Shown one piece after another: positions 8,000 to 16,783 of a stretch of 64,000 nucleotides of DNA (its first letter is position 1; the number at the start of each line of letters is the position of its first letter). Location: contig JAFRXO010000032.1 of assembly GCA_017443465.1 (NCBI GenBank), positions 62,001-126,000 on the forward strand. The letters run 5' to 3'. The notes beneath the pieces were generated by a model, which saw nothing but the letters and a program-made list of their open reading frames with translations, did no database searches and was not told the DNA's origin. The position numbers and the translations under genes are program-made. Origin of the DNA: Bacteroidales bacterium (GTDB lineage Bacteria > Bacteroidota > Bacteroidia > Bacteroidales > UBA932).

Positions 8000-9694
8000 A
8001 TGAAGCGGAAACACTTGTACATATGTCTGATATGCCTTTTGTGCCTCGTCAGCCGGGCCTCCGCCCAGGATTCATCCCTGTTGTCCGCCATAGCTGAACT
8101 GTGCGGAGTGGGCGATCCGGAGGATATCCCTCCGGAGGAGCTGGAAAGGTACATGCACTATGCTTCCCATCCACTCAGGATAAACCAGGCCGGTGAGGCT
8201 CGTCTCCTTTCTTCCGGTATCCTTTCGCAGTACCAGGCGGCTTCAATCACCGATTACCGGAGGAATGAAGGAGATGTGCTTTCCTTTAGCGAACTGGCTG
8301 CCCTGGACGGTTTCGGGGAAGCTTTCGTCAAGGCTATAGCTTCTTTCATATCCCTTTCCTCCGGCTCTGTGCCTGGCACTCCGGCAGACTCTGTGCGGAA
8401 TATCAGAAGTACATTGCAGACCAAGGGCGGGATACGTGAGGATTTCGGGAAAGGCGGGAAGCCTGAAACGACATATGGTTTCAAATACGTCCTGGAAGCG
8501 GACAGGGGATGGGAGATCGGAATCGCTGCCCGCTCGGGTTTTAGCGAGCCTGCTTTTCCGCCGGCTTCATATGGTTTCAGCACAGCCATTTATCCCGGGC
8601 ACGGGGCGTGGAAAATCATAGCCGGCGACTTCAACGCCCGTTTCGGGCAGGGGCTGGCGCTCTGGAGCGGCATGGTCATAGATTCATATTCCAGTATTGC
8701 CTCTTTCTACAGGCGCCCCGGAGGCTTGTCTCCTTCCTATTCCTGGTCTTCCACGGCCACCCACAGGGGGCTTGCGGCAGACTTTACTGCCGGCCATTTT
8801 ACAGTGTCTTCATTTGTCTCGGCTGAGGGGTTGAGAGAGAAGATGCAGGGTAAGCGCAATGCAAGGATCCAATATATGCCAGGGTTGAATCTTGGCTGGA
8901 GGTGGAGTCACTCAACTGTTTCATGTACAGGAGTATGGAAAAAAGACAGCGGATTGACCGGGAGTATGGAGGGAAGGGCTTCATTGTGGGGATGTGACCT
9001 TTTTGCCGAAGGGGTGTATGTCTGCGGCCAGCCCCGGACTCCACCGGAAATCAAGGCGGCTGGCGGATTGGTTTTTCCGCTCGGAAAAGGCCGGTCGGCT
9101 GTCCGGGCCGAGTGGAAAAGCGGATCCCTTTGGAGGGGTGCAGCAGGATTTGAAAACGGTTCTTTTGTTTTTTCGGCCGAATACCGTTACCAGATGGAAA
9201 AGGAGAGGCACCAGACCAAACTGTTTGTGCGTAAGAAGCTGGAGATCAGCGAGTCCCTCTCTTTGACCCTGAGGGGGACATGCAGGTGGAGGCCGTATGA
9301 GGGAGATCCTGTCAGAATCTCATTTCGCGGGGACCTGGCATGGAAGGGAGACGCCTGGCAGGCTCTTGGCCGCGTGGAATATGTTCACTGCCGGAAAAAC
9401 GGAGTTTTGACATATGCTGAATTCGGGAGGCAAGGGGAGAAATTCTTTTTCTGGGTCAGGGGAACATGGTATTCTACTGACGGATGGACTGACAGGATAT
9501 ACTGTTATGAGCGTGATGCTCCGGGAAACTTCAACGTCCCGGCCTATTACGGGAATGGTACCGGAGCGTCTTTGTACGGAGGCTATGCTCCAGGACGCGG
9601 CAGGGGAGGAATGCTTATAAAAACATATGCCAGGCTCTGGTTCAGGAGTCCTGGCATGAGTTTATTGAATATGACCCTGCGGGCTGAATTCTAG
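8000..9694 (+). CDS. Secreted helix-hairpin-helix protein with large beta-rich C-terminal region
   Basis: This 564-residue protein has a clear signal peptide (cut after SRASA, about residue 22). Residues 35-120 have short helix-hairpin-helix repeats of the ComEA type (PLRINQAGEARLLSSGIL; LAALDGFGEAFVKAIASF). The remainder alternates aromatic and glycine residues like outer-membrane beta-strands and ends in LRAEF, with Phe as last residue as in many barrel proteins. Such HhH-plus-barrel proteins are conserved in Bacteroidota without a proven function; a link to the envelope or DNA uptake is only inference. The promoter-like TAACTTAG at 7987-7994 leaves a leader of a few bases. The stop overlaps the convergent mltD stop in a shared CTAG. 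Confidence 0.8.
   Translation: MKRKHLYICLICLLCLVSRASAQDSSLLSAIAELCGVGDPEDIPPEELERYMHYASHPLRINQAGEARLLSSGILSQYQAASITDYRRNEGDVLSFSELAALDGFGEAFVKAIASFISLSSGSVPGTPADSVRNIRSTLQTKGGIREDFGKGGKPETTYGFKYVLEADRGWEIGIAARSGFSEPAFPPASYGFSTAIYPGHGAWKIIAGDFNARFGQGLALWSGMVIDSYSSIASFYRRPGGLSPSYSWSSTATHRGLAADFTAGHFTVSSFVSAEGLREKMQGKRNARIQYMPGLNLGWRWSHSTVSCTGVWKKDSGLTGSMEGRASLWGCDLFAEGVYVCGQPRTPPEIKAAGGLVFPLGKGRSAVRAEWKSGSLWRGAAGFENGSFVFSAEYRYQMEKERHQTKLFVRKKLEISESLSLTLRGTCRWRPYEGDPVRISFRGDLAWKGDAWQALGRVEYVHCRKNGVLTYAEFGRQGEKFFFWVRGTWYSTDGWTDRIYCYERDAPGNFNVPAYYGNGTGASLYGGYAPGRGRGGMLIKTYARLWFRSPGMSLLNMTLRAEF
9616..9657 (-). terminator. Candidate intrinsic terminator for the mltD operon inside the opposing gene
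   Basis: The stem ATGCCAGG (9627-9634) pairs with CCTGGCAT (9650-9657). Read on the minus strand it is followed within 3 nt by TTTTT (9619-9623 region). It lies about 35 nt past the mltD stop, inside the coding sequence of the 8000-9694 gene. Confidence 0.5.
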
Positions 9695-11106
9695 CGGTGG
9701 ATGTAGAGTCTCTGGCCTACCCTGATATTGTCGCTGCGGAGGTTGTTCCATCTCTTCAACTGTGCCACGGAGACGCGGTACCTGGAGGCGATCCGGCCGA
9801 GATAATCTCCCTTCTTGACAACATATGTAATTGTGGATGAAGTCTTTGCCTGCTCTTTGACGGTGCTGACCATAACCGGGTTGAACAGCGAGTCGGCCAT
9901 GAAGGTATAGACTGAATCCTCCTGCTGGACAAAGTCGCTGGTGAAGTTGTAAGGCAGCCTCAGGGTGTAGCTGTGTTTCTCGCTTCCCGGGATGATGTCA
10001 TGAAGGTACTGGGGATTCAGGTTGCGGAGATAATCCTCCGGGATTCCCAGAAGGCCGCTGAGCTGCTTGAAATGGAGCATCTTGTGGATGTCGAGGGTGT
10101 CAATATGGGACGGCAGCTGCATCTTCTCAGGCTTAAGGCCGTGTTCCTTGTAGTAGGTGACGGCATACATCGCGCCGACAAATGCAGGCATATAGCCTCT
10201 GGTCTCCCTGGGAAGGAAATCATATATCCTCCAGAAATCCTTTGTCCCTCCGGCTCTCCTGATGGCTTTGATGACATTACCTGCGCCGCAGTTGTAAGAA
10301 GATATGGCCAGGCACCAGTCCCCGAAGACATTGTAGGAGTCTTTCAGGTAGCGTGCCGCTGCGTCGGCGGACTTGTACGGATCCAGGCGCTCATCAACAT
10401 ATGAATCTATCTCCAGCCCATAGCTCTTTGCGGTGCGGAACATGAACTGCCACATGCCTTTGGCTCCTGCGCGTGAGACAGCCCTGGGATTGAGGGCTGA
10501 CTCGATTATCGCCATGTATTTCAGTTCGTCAGGGAGGCCGTACTTATTGAAGGTCTCCTCGAATATGGGCATATAATAGTCGCACAGGGCGAGGATGTGT
10601 CCCATCTTTGTGGGCATCTTCTCGGCGTAGAGGATGATATAGTTCTTGACTGTCTCGTTGAACGGCAGGGTGATGTAGGAATTCATCTTGGCCAGCCTGT
10701 CGATGAAGACTTTGTCCGGGACGTCCGAGGTCAGATGGATCGAGTCCATGTCGTAACTGTCTCCCTCGCGGTTGCGGTCTATCTGTGTCTGATGATACCA
10801 TATGCTCAGGAGTGAGTCCTGTACATCAGGTGTGTATTCAATGGCACCGAATGAACCGGCTGCAACCTTGTTCTCATTTTCCTCGAAAAGGATGGCGTTC
10901 TTCAGGCTGTCCTCTATGCGGATGTGCTCCTGGTACTCGTGTATGGCCTTTTCCAGGGAGTCAATCTGCTTGCGGTATTCCAGGTTCTCGCGGAGGATAA
11001 CCCTCCTGCTGCGGAATTTTGCCGGCCCCTGACCCGTCTGCGCCTTCATGGCGAGGGGGATGAGGGTGAATATCAAAATCAATGACAGTCGTGTAAAGCT
11101 TTTCAT
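9691..11106 (-). CDS. mltD: Membrane-bound lytic transglycosylase with LysM domain
   Basis: This MltD-like enzyme cleaves the glycan strands of peptidoglycan in the periplasm. The 471 residues comprise a signal peptide (ending KAQT, about residue 23), a helical region, an SLT catalytic domain at about 185-330 (the catalytic Glu in AIIESALNPRA, then AKGMWQFM, SYNCGAG) and one C-terminal LysM repeat at about 425-470 (YVVKKGDYLGRIASRY) for wall binding. It follows parA-parB-DUF5683 in one orientation, the usual Bacteroidota order, with no gap to the DUF5683 gene. The stop is a CTAG shared with the opposing gene. Confidence 0.93.
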   Translation of the reverse strand: MKSFTRLSLILIFTLIPLAMKAQTGQGPAKFRSRRVILRENLEYRKQIDSLEKAIHEYQEHIRIEDSLKNAILFEENENKVAAGSFGAIEYTPDVQDSLLSIWYHQTQIDRNREGDSYDMDSIHLTSDVPDKVFIDRLAKMNSYITLPFNETVKNYIILYAEKMPTKMGHILALCDYYMPIFEETFNKYGLPDELKYMAIIESALNPRAVSRAGAKGMWQFMFRTAKSYGLEIDSYVDERLDPYKSADAAARYLKDSYNVFGDWCLAISSYNCGAGNVIKAIRRAGGTKDFWRIYDFLPRETRGYMPAFVGAMYAVTYYKEHGLKPEKMQLPSHIDTLDIHKMLHFKQLSGLLGIPEDYLRNLNPQYLHDIIPGSEKHSYTLRLPYNFTSDFVQQEDSVYTFMADSLFNPVMVSTVKEQAKTSSTITYVVKKGDYLGRIASRYRVSVAQLKRWNNLRSDNIRVGQRLYIHR

Positions 11107-11991
11107 CTAGAATCTCAATCCGATTTTCAGGCCATACCCGTAGGTGTCCGGGCGCAAGGCATATGTCTGGTCTGTGGTGACGACAGCAGGACTGACCTTA
11201 AGTGCTATGTCGTCATCCATGTTGAAGTCGTACATGTAGGCAAAGACGTTGGCGTCAATTACCTGAAGAAGGTAGAAACCGGCCAGGGCCAGGTAGGAAT
11301 AGTCCCTCATCCTCCTGAAATAGTTTCTGAAATAGAGGGCGGTCTCTGCCGAGACCGGCCCGTCATAGCTTTCGGAACCCTCTCCGCTAGCCTGGTTGTA
11401 AATGTTCCGGTAACGCTTGTAGTTCTTGGAGTTGGTCATCATGAAATGGACGGAACCGATGATTCCGGTCCAGTAAATCGGGACCTTCCAATATTCCTTG
11501 TTGTAGATCTGCCCAAGACCGGGGACCAGGATCGAATAGATCGTGGCCTTTCCCGGCTGGGGATATGTCCCCGGATTGTAGCGTGCGGCACCGTCCAGGA
11601 GCGAACCCCACCATATGGCTCCCGCACCTATGAACATCGCGGTACTCAGGTCGGGTTTACTGTCTTTCCAATGGATTCCGAGGCCTATCGCGGTTCCGAT
11701 ACCGCCATATATGACAGGGATTTTCCAGTAGTCCTTGTTGTAGGCCTGATAGCCTCCGATGAACAGGGTGGAACCGGCGAATAGGGTACCTATGCGGGCG
11801 TCCCTTTTGTGGAAGACGCCTCCGAAATACTCCTTGAGGGAAAACATTGTGTCCGTAGAATCCTTCCCGGCAACAGTAGTGTCGGCGTAGCTCTGGGTGA
11901 AAGCCTCTTCCTTGAACTGGGCCCTTGCATATGGCTGTGACGCCATGAAGAGACACAGTACAAGAATGATGAAGGACAGGACTTTACGCAT
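11107..11991 (-). CDS. DUF5683 membrane protein with internal duplication
   Basis: This 294-residue envelope protein has a signal peptide (cut near AQFKEE) and several hydrophobic segments. It contains the family signature PGLGQIYNKEYWKVPIYW near residue 160. An earlier segment near residue 80, YQAYNKDYWKIPVIYGG, is clearly related, so the membrane core looks duplicated. It directly follows parB and precedes mltD in the standard Bacteroidota arrangement. Molecular function is unknown; position suggests an envelope role coordinated with the cell cycle. Confidence 0.88.
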   Translation of the reverse strand: MRKVLSFIILVLCLFMASQPYARAQFKEEAFTQSYADTTVAGKDSTDTMFSLKEYFGGVFHKRDARIGTLFAGSTLFIGGYQAYNKDYWKIPVIYGGIGTAIGLGIHWKDSKPDLSTAMFIGAGAIWWGSLLDGAARYNPGTYPQPGKATIYSILVPGLGQIYNKEYWKVPIYWTGIIGSVHFMMTNSKNYKRYRNIYNQASGEGSESYDGPVSAETALYFRNYFRRMRDYSYLALAGFYLLQVIDANVFAYMYDFNMDDDIALKVSPAVVTTDQTYALRPDTYGYGLKIGLRF

Positions 11992-11999
11992 TGGCAGAA

Positions 12000-12929
12000 T
12001 CAGATCTTGGCCTCTTCCAGGGCTTTAAGGAAACGGCTGATCTCCTCGTCGGAGTCAAACCTTATGGTCATGGTACCTTTCCCGGACGGGGAACGCTTCA
12101 GTGAGATGTTGTTCTCGAAGTATTTCCCAATGTGCCCGAGTACTTTGTAATAATCTTCCGGAAGGTCCTGGGGAACCTTTACAACAGGTTTCCTCGCGGC
12201 GGAAAGCCTGTTGATCCGGTCTTCGAGCTGCCTTACGGACAGTCCGTCGCGGACAACGCTTTCGCACAGGCTCTCCTGAAGGGCTTCGTCTTCCACTCCG
12301 AGGAGGACTTTTGCATGGCCGACACTGACAAGCCCGACTTTCAGGTCATGCTGGACCTTTGCGGGAAGTTTGAGAAGGCGGAGGTAGTTGGCCACCGAGG
12401 CTCTTTTGCGTCCTACCCTTGAGGAAAGCTGCTCCTGGGTGAGGTCACATTCTTCAATGAGCCTCTGGTAACTCATAGCCACCTCGATCGGGTCAAGGTT
12501 TTCCCTCTGGATGTTTTCGACGATAGCCATTTCCAGCATACCCTGGTCAGTCGCGTCGCGGATATAGGCGGGAATCATGTCCATGCCTATCTGGCGGCAA
12601 GCTCTGAAGCGGCGTTCTCCGCTGATTATCTGGTACTTCCTTTCAGCTATCTTTCTTACAGTGACCGGCTGGACAAGCCCGAAAGTCTGTATTGAGGAAG
12701 CCAGTTCGTCCAAGGCTTCCTGGTCGAAAGACTGCCTTGGCTGGAAGGGATTCGGTTCAATCATGTCAACCGGGATCCGGAGTACGTCCGACGTGTCCGG
12801 CTGGGCTTTGGTGCCCACTACTTCCTTATTGACGTATCCGACCGGCCTTCGCAGGTCGCTTATGTCTCCGGCCTCCCTCAGGAGGGCGCTGAGCCCCTTT
12901 CCGAGCCCTTTGGTTTCGCGATTGCTCAT
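12000..12929 (-). CDS. parB: Chromosome-partitioning CTPase ParB
   Basis: ParB binds parS sites and slides on DNA as a CTP-dependent clamp to drive origin segregation with ParA. The 309 residues include the ParB/Srx domain (about 45-140) with IEPNPFQPRQ and the CTP-binding motif SGERRFRACR, then a helix-turn-helix (LTQEQLSSRVGRKRASVANYL) and a C-terminal dimerisation domain. It overlaps parA by ATGA and is followed by DUF5683 after 8 nt. No parS site was recognised in the window. Confidence 0.96.
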   Translation of the reverse strand: MSNRETKGLGKGLSALLREAGDISDLRRPVGYVNKEVVGTKAQPDTSDVLRIPVDMIEPNPFQPRQSFDQEALDELASSIQTFGLVQPVTVRKIAERKYQIISGERRFRACRQIGMDMIPAYIRDATDQGMLEMAIVENIQRENLDPIEVAMSYQRLIEECDLTQEQLSSRVGRKRASVANYLRLLKLPAKVQHDLKVGLVSVGHAKVLLGVEDEALQESLCESVVRDGLSVRQLEDRINRLSAARKPVVKVPQDLPEDYYKVLGHIGKYFENNISLKRSPSGKGTMTIRFDSDEEISRFLKALEEAKI

Positions 12930-13702
12930 TTGGCTGGTGTGTTTCTGTCGAGGATTTCCTTGGCCAGGTTGAGGTAGTTGGCCGTTCCGTTGCTCATCAC
13001 GTCATAAAGGACGATCGGTTTCCCGTGCGACGGGGCTTCGGAAAGGCGGATGTTCCTCTGGATTATGGTGTTGAAGACCATGTCGCCGAAGTGCTCCCTC
13101 AATTCGTTCACAACCTGGGTGTGAACCTTGGTGCGTCCGTCGAACATGGTGACTACAAAGCCTTCGATTGTGAGAGTGGGATTGATTCCGTTCTGTACCA
13201 GGCGTATGGTCTGGAGCAGCTTCCCGAGGCCTTCCAGAGCAAAGAACTCTGGCTGTACCGGGATGATAACGGAGTCGGCGGCAGTCAGGGAGTTGATGGT
13301 TATCAGTCCCAGGGAAGGGGAGCAGTCGATAATGATGAAGTCATAGTTGCCGCGTATCGGACTTATGGCATTCTTCAAGATTGATTCCCTCTCATCTGCA
13401 TCCAGAAGCTCGATCTCGGCACCTACGAGATTGATGTGTGAGGGAATAAGGTGAAGTCCGCTCATCTCCGTCTGTACAAGGGCGTCCGATGCGGCGATTT
13501 TTCCGATCATCACTTCGTACAGGGTGCGTTTCTCATCATTGTCCGGAGAGAAATTCAATCCGGAAGTAGTGTTGGCCTGAGGATCGGCATCGATAATGAG
13601 GACCTTCTTCTCGAGGACAGCCAGGGATGCCGCGAGGTTTATCGCCGTGGTGGTTTTGCCCACGCCTCCCTTCTGGTTTGCTATTGCTAAGACTTTTCCC
13701 AT
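12926..13702 (-). CDS. parA: Chromosome-partitioning ATPase ParA (Soj-like)
   Basis: This is a deviant Walker-A ATPase of 258 residues that positions ParB-parS complexes. It begins MGKVLAIANQKGGVGKTTTA (KGGVGKTT P-loop), has DADPQANTT and IIDCSPSLG. The frame is open for 14 more residues upstream, but homologues begin at this Met and a purine-rich GCAAGGAGC sits just before it. A promoter element lies at 13749-13756. ParA and parB are translationally coupled. Confidence 0.96.
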   Translation of the reverse strand: MGKVLAIANQKGGVGKTTTAINLAASLAVLEKKVLIIDADPQANTTSGLNFSPDNDEKRTLYEVMIGKIAASDALVQTEMSGLHLIPSHINLVGAEIELLDADERESILKNAISPIRGNYDFIIIDCSPSLGLITINSLTAADSVIIPVQPEFFALEGLGKLLQTIRLVQNGINPTLTIEGFVVTMFDGRTKVHTQVVNELREHFGDMVFNTIIQRNIRLSEAPSHGKPIVLYDVMSNGTANYLNLAKEILDRNTPAK

Positions 13703-13748
13703 TTGCTCCTTGCAACCGTGAATAATGTTCCACACGGTATGCAATTTA

Positions 13749-13756
13749 CAAAGTTA
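13749..13756 (-). promoter_or_regulatory. -7 promoter element for parA
   Basis: On the minus strand this reads TAACTTTG (exact TAnnTTTG), 46 nt upstream of the parA ATG, in the short gap after priA. Confidence 0.5.
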
Positions 13757-13771
13757 CAAAAATATTTGCAT

Positions 13772-16012
13772 TTATACCGGGTCAACATCGATTGCAATGT
13801 GGTCTTTGTAATTCTTTTCCTTCTCAAAGGCTTCCAGGATATCCTTCAGTTGTTTTTTGTTCCACGCCTGTGACTTGTCTTTCGGGACCAGGACACGGAT
13901 GTGCCGGATGTGCTGGTTGGATATCCTGTCAACAGCGGGGGCGAAGGGCCCGGTGACCGGGAGCTTTACCTCGGAGGATATGCTGCGTGCCAGTGCAGAA
14001 GACATGGCATCCAGTCTCGGCTCGTTGTAGTCTTTTATGACGAAGTTGACGATCCTGGTGTAAGGGGGATAACCGAAAGCTTCCCTTTCGGCCATCATTT
14101 TCTCGATGCTGTCCCCGTCCAGCCCCTGCAGCATCTTGTAAACCGGGTGGGAAGCCTGACTGGTCTGTATGACGAAGAGTCCTTTCATCCCTCTCCTCCC
14201 GCTTCTGCCCCTGAACTGTTCCAGAAGTTGCAGGGCCCTTTCGTCTGCCCTGAAATCATCCTGGGCCGACAGGGAGTCGGCCTGGATGGCTGCAACCAGG
14301 GCAAGTCCCTTGAAGTCAAATCCTTTAGTTACTATCTGTGTACCGACCAGGATCTTTATCTTTCCCGATGCGAATCCTTCCAAGGTTTCTTTTTCATATG
14401 CTGTACTTCTGGCGGAATCGCTGTCCAGGCGGGCGATGGAGATTCCGGGGAAGGCTGCGGTGAGTTCCTCTTCGATCTTCTGCGTACCCGCTCCTATGGT
14501 CTGGAGGCTGCCCCCGCATTTCGGGCATATGCCTGTAAATGCGCGGCTCCGGCCGCAGTAGTGGCAGACAAGCTTCCCGTTGTCGCGGTGGTAGCTGAGA
14601 GTCACGTTGCAGCGCGGACATTTCGGAATGTCGCCGCATTTTTCGCACTGGACATATGGTGAGTAAGCCCTCCGTGCGCGCAGGATGGCTACCTGTCCGC
14701 CGTTTTCGAGAGTCTGGGATATCCTCTCCAGAAGCTTGCGGGAGAGGTTTCCTACCATTCCGTTCTTGCGTTTTTCGGCTATGGTGTCTATTATTTCGAT
14801 GTCGGCTCCGGAGCCTTCGTAGTACCTCTTGTCGAGTTTCGCAAGGGCATATTTCCCCGTCCTGCAGTTGTATAGCGACTCCAGGGAAGGGGTTGCGCTC
14901 CCGAGAATGATGTTTGCCTTGAATATCCCGGCCATTACCACGGCACTCTCCCTGGCATTGTACCGTGGAGCCGGGTCGCTTTGCTTGAATGAAGAGTCGT
15001 GCTCTTCATCGACAATGATCAGTCCCAGGTCGTGGTGGGGCAGGAAGATAGCTGACCTGGTCCCTAGGACGACGTATGGGGTCCTTTCAGAATGGCTTCG
15101 GAGGGCATCGGCGATTTTCAGCTTGCCGGACTGTGTGCGGGCTGAGTGGAATGTCATCAGCAGGGGACCGAAAAAAGCCTCGAGCCTGTCTTCCAGCTGT
15201 CTGCTGAGTGCGATTTCCGGTACGAGATAAAGCACGTTCCGGCCTTCGCTGAGGACCTTTGCCGCGAGCTTCAGGTAGAGTTCCGTCTTTCCCGAACCGG
15301 TGATACCGTGGAGGAGCACGGGTTTCCCTTCACGGAATGCAGCGCATATGTCTGCATAAGCTGTTGCCTGAGCGTCATTCAGGGTGATTTCCTTAAAAGA
15401 GGGAAGCTGCTGAATGTCCTGTGCGGCATCATGGACAGGCTTGTCCATGCCACGGGACGCCAGACGGCTTTCCAGCTGATCCAGTTCCGATTCCAGATCC
15501 GTTATTTCAGCCTCAAGACGTTCTTTTACGGTTTCTTTCCTTGCGTGGGCCAGGGCCTCTTTCCTCTTTTCCAGCCGGAGTGCAAGTGTCTCTTTCTTTT
15601 TCTGGATGGCTACAGCTTCGGCTGCCTGTCTGCGCGCCTCCAGCTCGGCCTGCCTTTCTTTCCTGCGGGCCGCCGTCTCCTCTCCGTCCGTCCTGGCGGA
15701 AGGATAGGCCGCTTTGTAAACTTCTCCGACAGAGCACATGTAGTATTCCGCTACGAATCTCCAAAGTCTTATCTCTTCCGGAGTGATACAAGGAAGATTG
15801 TCTTCTATTGCACTGATATCCAGTATTCTGGATGGATCTATCTCAGTTTTTACATTAAGTTCGGAAACGACTCCTGTATACGCCCCTCTGCCAAAGCATA
15901 CCCTGACTCTTGTGCCAATGGATACGGGCTCCGTTCCCTGCGGGACACGGTAAACCGGTTCCCATCCGAGGCGGAGAGGAAGGATGACGTTTATGTAGTT
16001 CCCGTTAGACAT
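13772..16012 (-). CDS. priA: Primosomal helicase PriA with coiled-coil insertion
   Basis: PriA reloads the replicative helicase at stalled forks. In the 746 residues starting MSNGNYINVILPL I see the 3'-DNA-end binding domain (1-100), then a strongly charged, heptad-like helical stretch (about 110-188, rich in E, R, K and L), the helicase core with P-loop GITGSGKTELY at 236-246 and DEEH box, and eight zinc-binding cysteines (CEKCGDIPKCPRC, CHYC, CPKC). The coiled coil occupies the place of the winged-helix domain of E. coli PriA. The longer reading frame (to 16153) overlaps the divergent neighbour's promoter and is not used. A promoter-like TAAATTAG lies just upstream at 16021-16028. Confidence 0.94.
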   Translation of the reverse strand: MSNGNYINVILPLRLGWEPVYRVPQGTEPVSIGTRVRVCFGRGAYTGVVSELNVKTEIDPSRILDISAIEDNLPCITPEEIRLWRFVAEYYMCSVGEVYKAAYPSARTDGEETAARRKERQAELEARRQAAEAVAIQKKKETLALRLEKRKEALAHARKETVKERLEAEITDLESELDQLESRLASRGMDKPVHDAAQDIQQLPSFKEITLNDAQATAYADICAAFREGKPVLLHGITGSGKTELYLKLAAKVLSEGRNVLYLVPEIALSRQLEDRLEAFFGPLLMTFHSARTQSGKLKIADALRSHSERTPYVVLGTRSAIFLPHHDLGLIIVDEEHDSSFKQSDPAPRYNARESAVVMAGIFKANIILGSATPSLESLYNCRTGKYALAKLDKRYYEGSGADIEIIDTIAEKRKNGMVGNLSRKLLERISQTLENGGQVAILRARRAYSPYVQCEKCGDIPKCPRCNVTLSYHRDNGKLVCHYCGRSRAFTGICPKCGGSLQTIGAGTQKIEEELTAAFPGISIARLDSDSARSTAYEKETLEGFASGKIKILVGTQIVTKGFDFKGLALVAAIQADSLSAQDDFRADERALQLLEQFRGRSGRRGMKGLFVIQTSQASHPVYKMLQGLDGDSIEKMMAEREAFGYPPYTRIVNFVIKDYNEPRLDAMSSALARSISSEVKLPVTGPFAPAVDRISNQHIRHIRVLVPKDKSQAWNKKQLKDILEAFEKEKNYKDHIAIDVDPV

Positions 16013-16041
16013 GGCGAATGCTAATTTACGAAGAAAAAGCA

Positions 16042-16049
16042 TATATTTG
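16042..16049 (+). promoter_or_regulatory. -7 promoter element for the leucine-rich-repeat gene
   Basis: TATATTTG matches TAnnTTTG exactly and ends 18 nt before the ATG at 16068, in the 55-nt divergent gap to priA. Confidence 0.5.
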
Positions 16050-16067
16050 TCGCAAATTTTCTTCTTG

Positions 16068-16781
16068 ATGGCAGACTTGGACAAACTGTCCCGTTTAAGG
16101 GATGCGCTTAACGTTCCCACAGCAGCTTCTCCTGCAGACATGGAAACTGACATATGGGATGAGGATTATTGCTGTAATTACAGTGCAGATGGCACTAAAC
16201 TCCTTGATGCTGAGAACTTTCCTGATGAAGTGAAGGTCCGCGGAGGAGTCCGGGTGATCTGTGACGGAGTGTTCTCATTCCAAGACTATATGGCTGAAGA
16301 CGTGCCTCTCGGCCAAAAGGTCCCTGATGACGACAGGGTCTCATGGCTTGACAAGGTATCCCTTCCTTCTGGGCTGACCCATATCGGCAGGGAGGCTTTC
16401 AAGGAGTGCGGCTGGCTCAAGAGCCTTCGCCTTCCGTCATCCCTGGAAATAATCGGAGACAGTGCTTTCGAACTCTGCTGGAGCCTTGGCCAGATAGGCT
16501 GCCCGGCATCTCTCCTGAGCATAGGGGAGTCTGCTTTCAGCGAGTGCTATTCACTGAGGAAAGTCAGGCTTGACAGCGCCTTGGAGGTGATAGGACCATA
16601 TGCTTTCGCGTACTGCGAGTCGCTTGAAGAGATCAATCTGCCTTCCGGACTCGTTTCCATAGGCGAGGATGCTTTCCTGGGGTGCAGGAAACTCCGCCGT
16701 ATCATGGTGAAACCCGGAATGAAAAAAAGATTCGCAGGGATGTTGCCTGCGAATCTTTCAAGGTACATCAAAGAGGCCTGA
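16068..16781 (+). CDS. BspA-type leucine-rich repeat protein (LRR_5)
   Basis: This 237-residue protein has no signal peptide. From about residue 90 it carries four or five 23-residue repeats of the BspA/LRR_5 kind: LTHIGREAFKECGWLKSLRL, LEIIGDSAFELCWSL, LLSIGESAFSECYSL, LEVIGPYAFAYCESL, LVSIGEDAFLGCRKL. Such repeats mediate protein binding; the partner is unknown. The start MADLDKLSRL is preferred over an upstream in-frame ATG at 16011 that overlaps priA. Its last 20 codons contain a perfect 13-bp hairpin that serves the opposing gene as terminator. Confidence 0.85.
   Translation: MADLDKLSRLRDALNVPTAASPADMETDIWDEDYCCNYSADGTKLLDAENFPDEVKVRGGVRVICDGVFSFQDYMAEDVPLGQKVPDDDRVSWLDKVSLPSGLTHIGREAFKECGWLKSLRLPSSLEIIGDSAFELCWSLGQIGCPASLLSIGESAFSECYSLRKVRLDSALEVIGPYAFAYCESLEEINLPSGLVSIGEDAFLGCRKLRRIMVKPGMKKRFAGMLPANLSRYIKEA
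16722..16758 (-). terminator. Intrinsic terminator of the tandem esterase gene, inside the LRR coding sequence
   Basis: AAAGATTCGCAGG (16726-16738) and CCTGCGAATCTTT (16746-16758) form a perfect 13-bp stem with a 7-nt loop. On the minus strand the stem runs directly into a 7-T tract (16722-16728 region). It lies 26 nt past the stop of the minus-strand esterase and is translated on the plus strand as part of KKRFAGMLPANLSRY. Confidence 0.8.
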
Positions 16782-16783
16782 GG

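Noticed and set aside
13726..13741. parS-like sequence TGTTCCAC upstream of parA
   Set aside because: Only the left half-site matches the parS palindrome; the right half reads ACGGTATG. No full parS was seen in the window.
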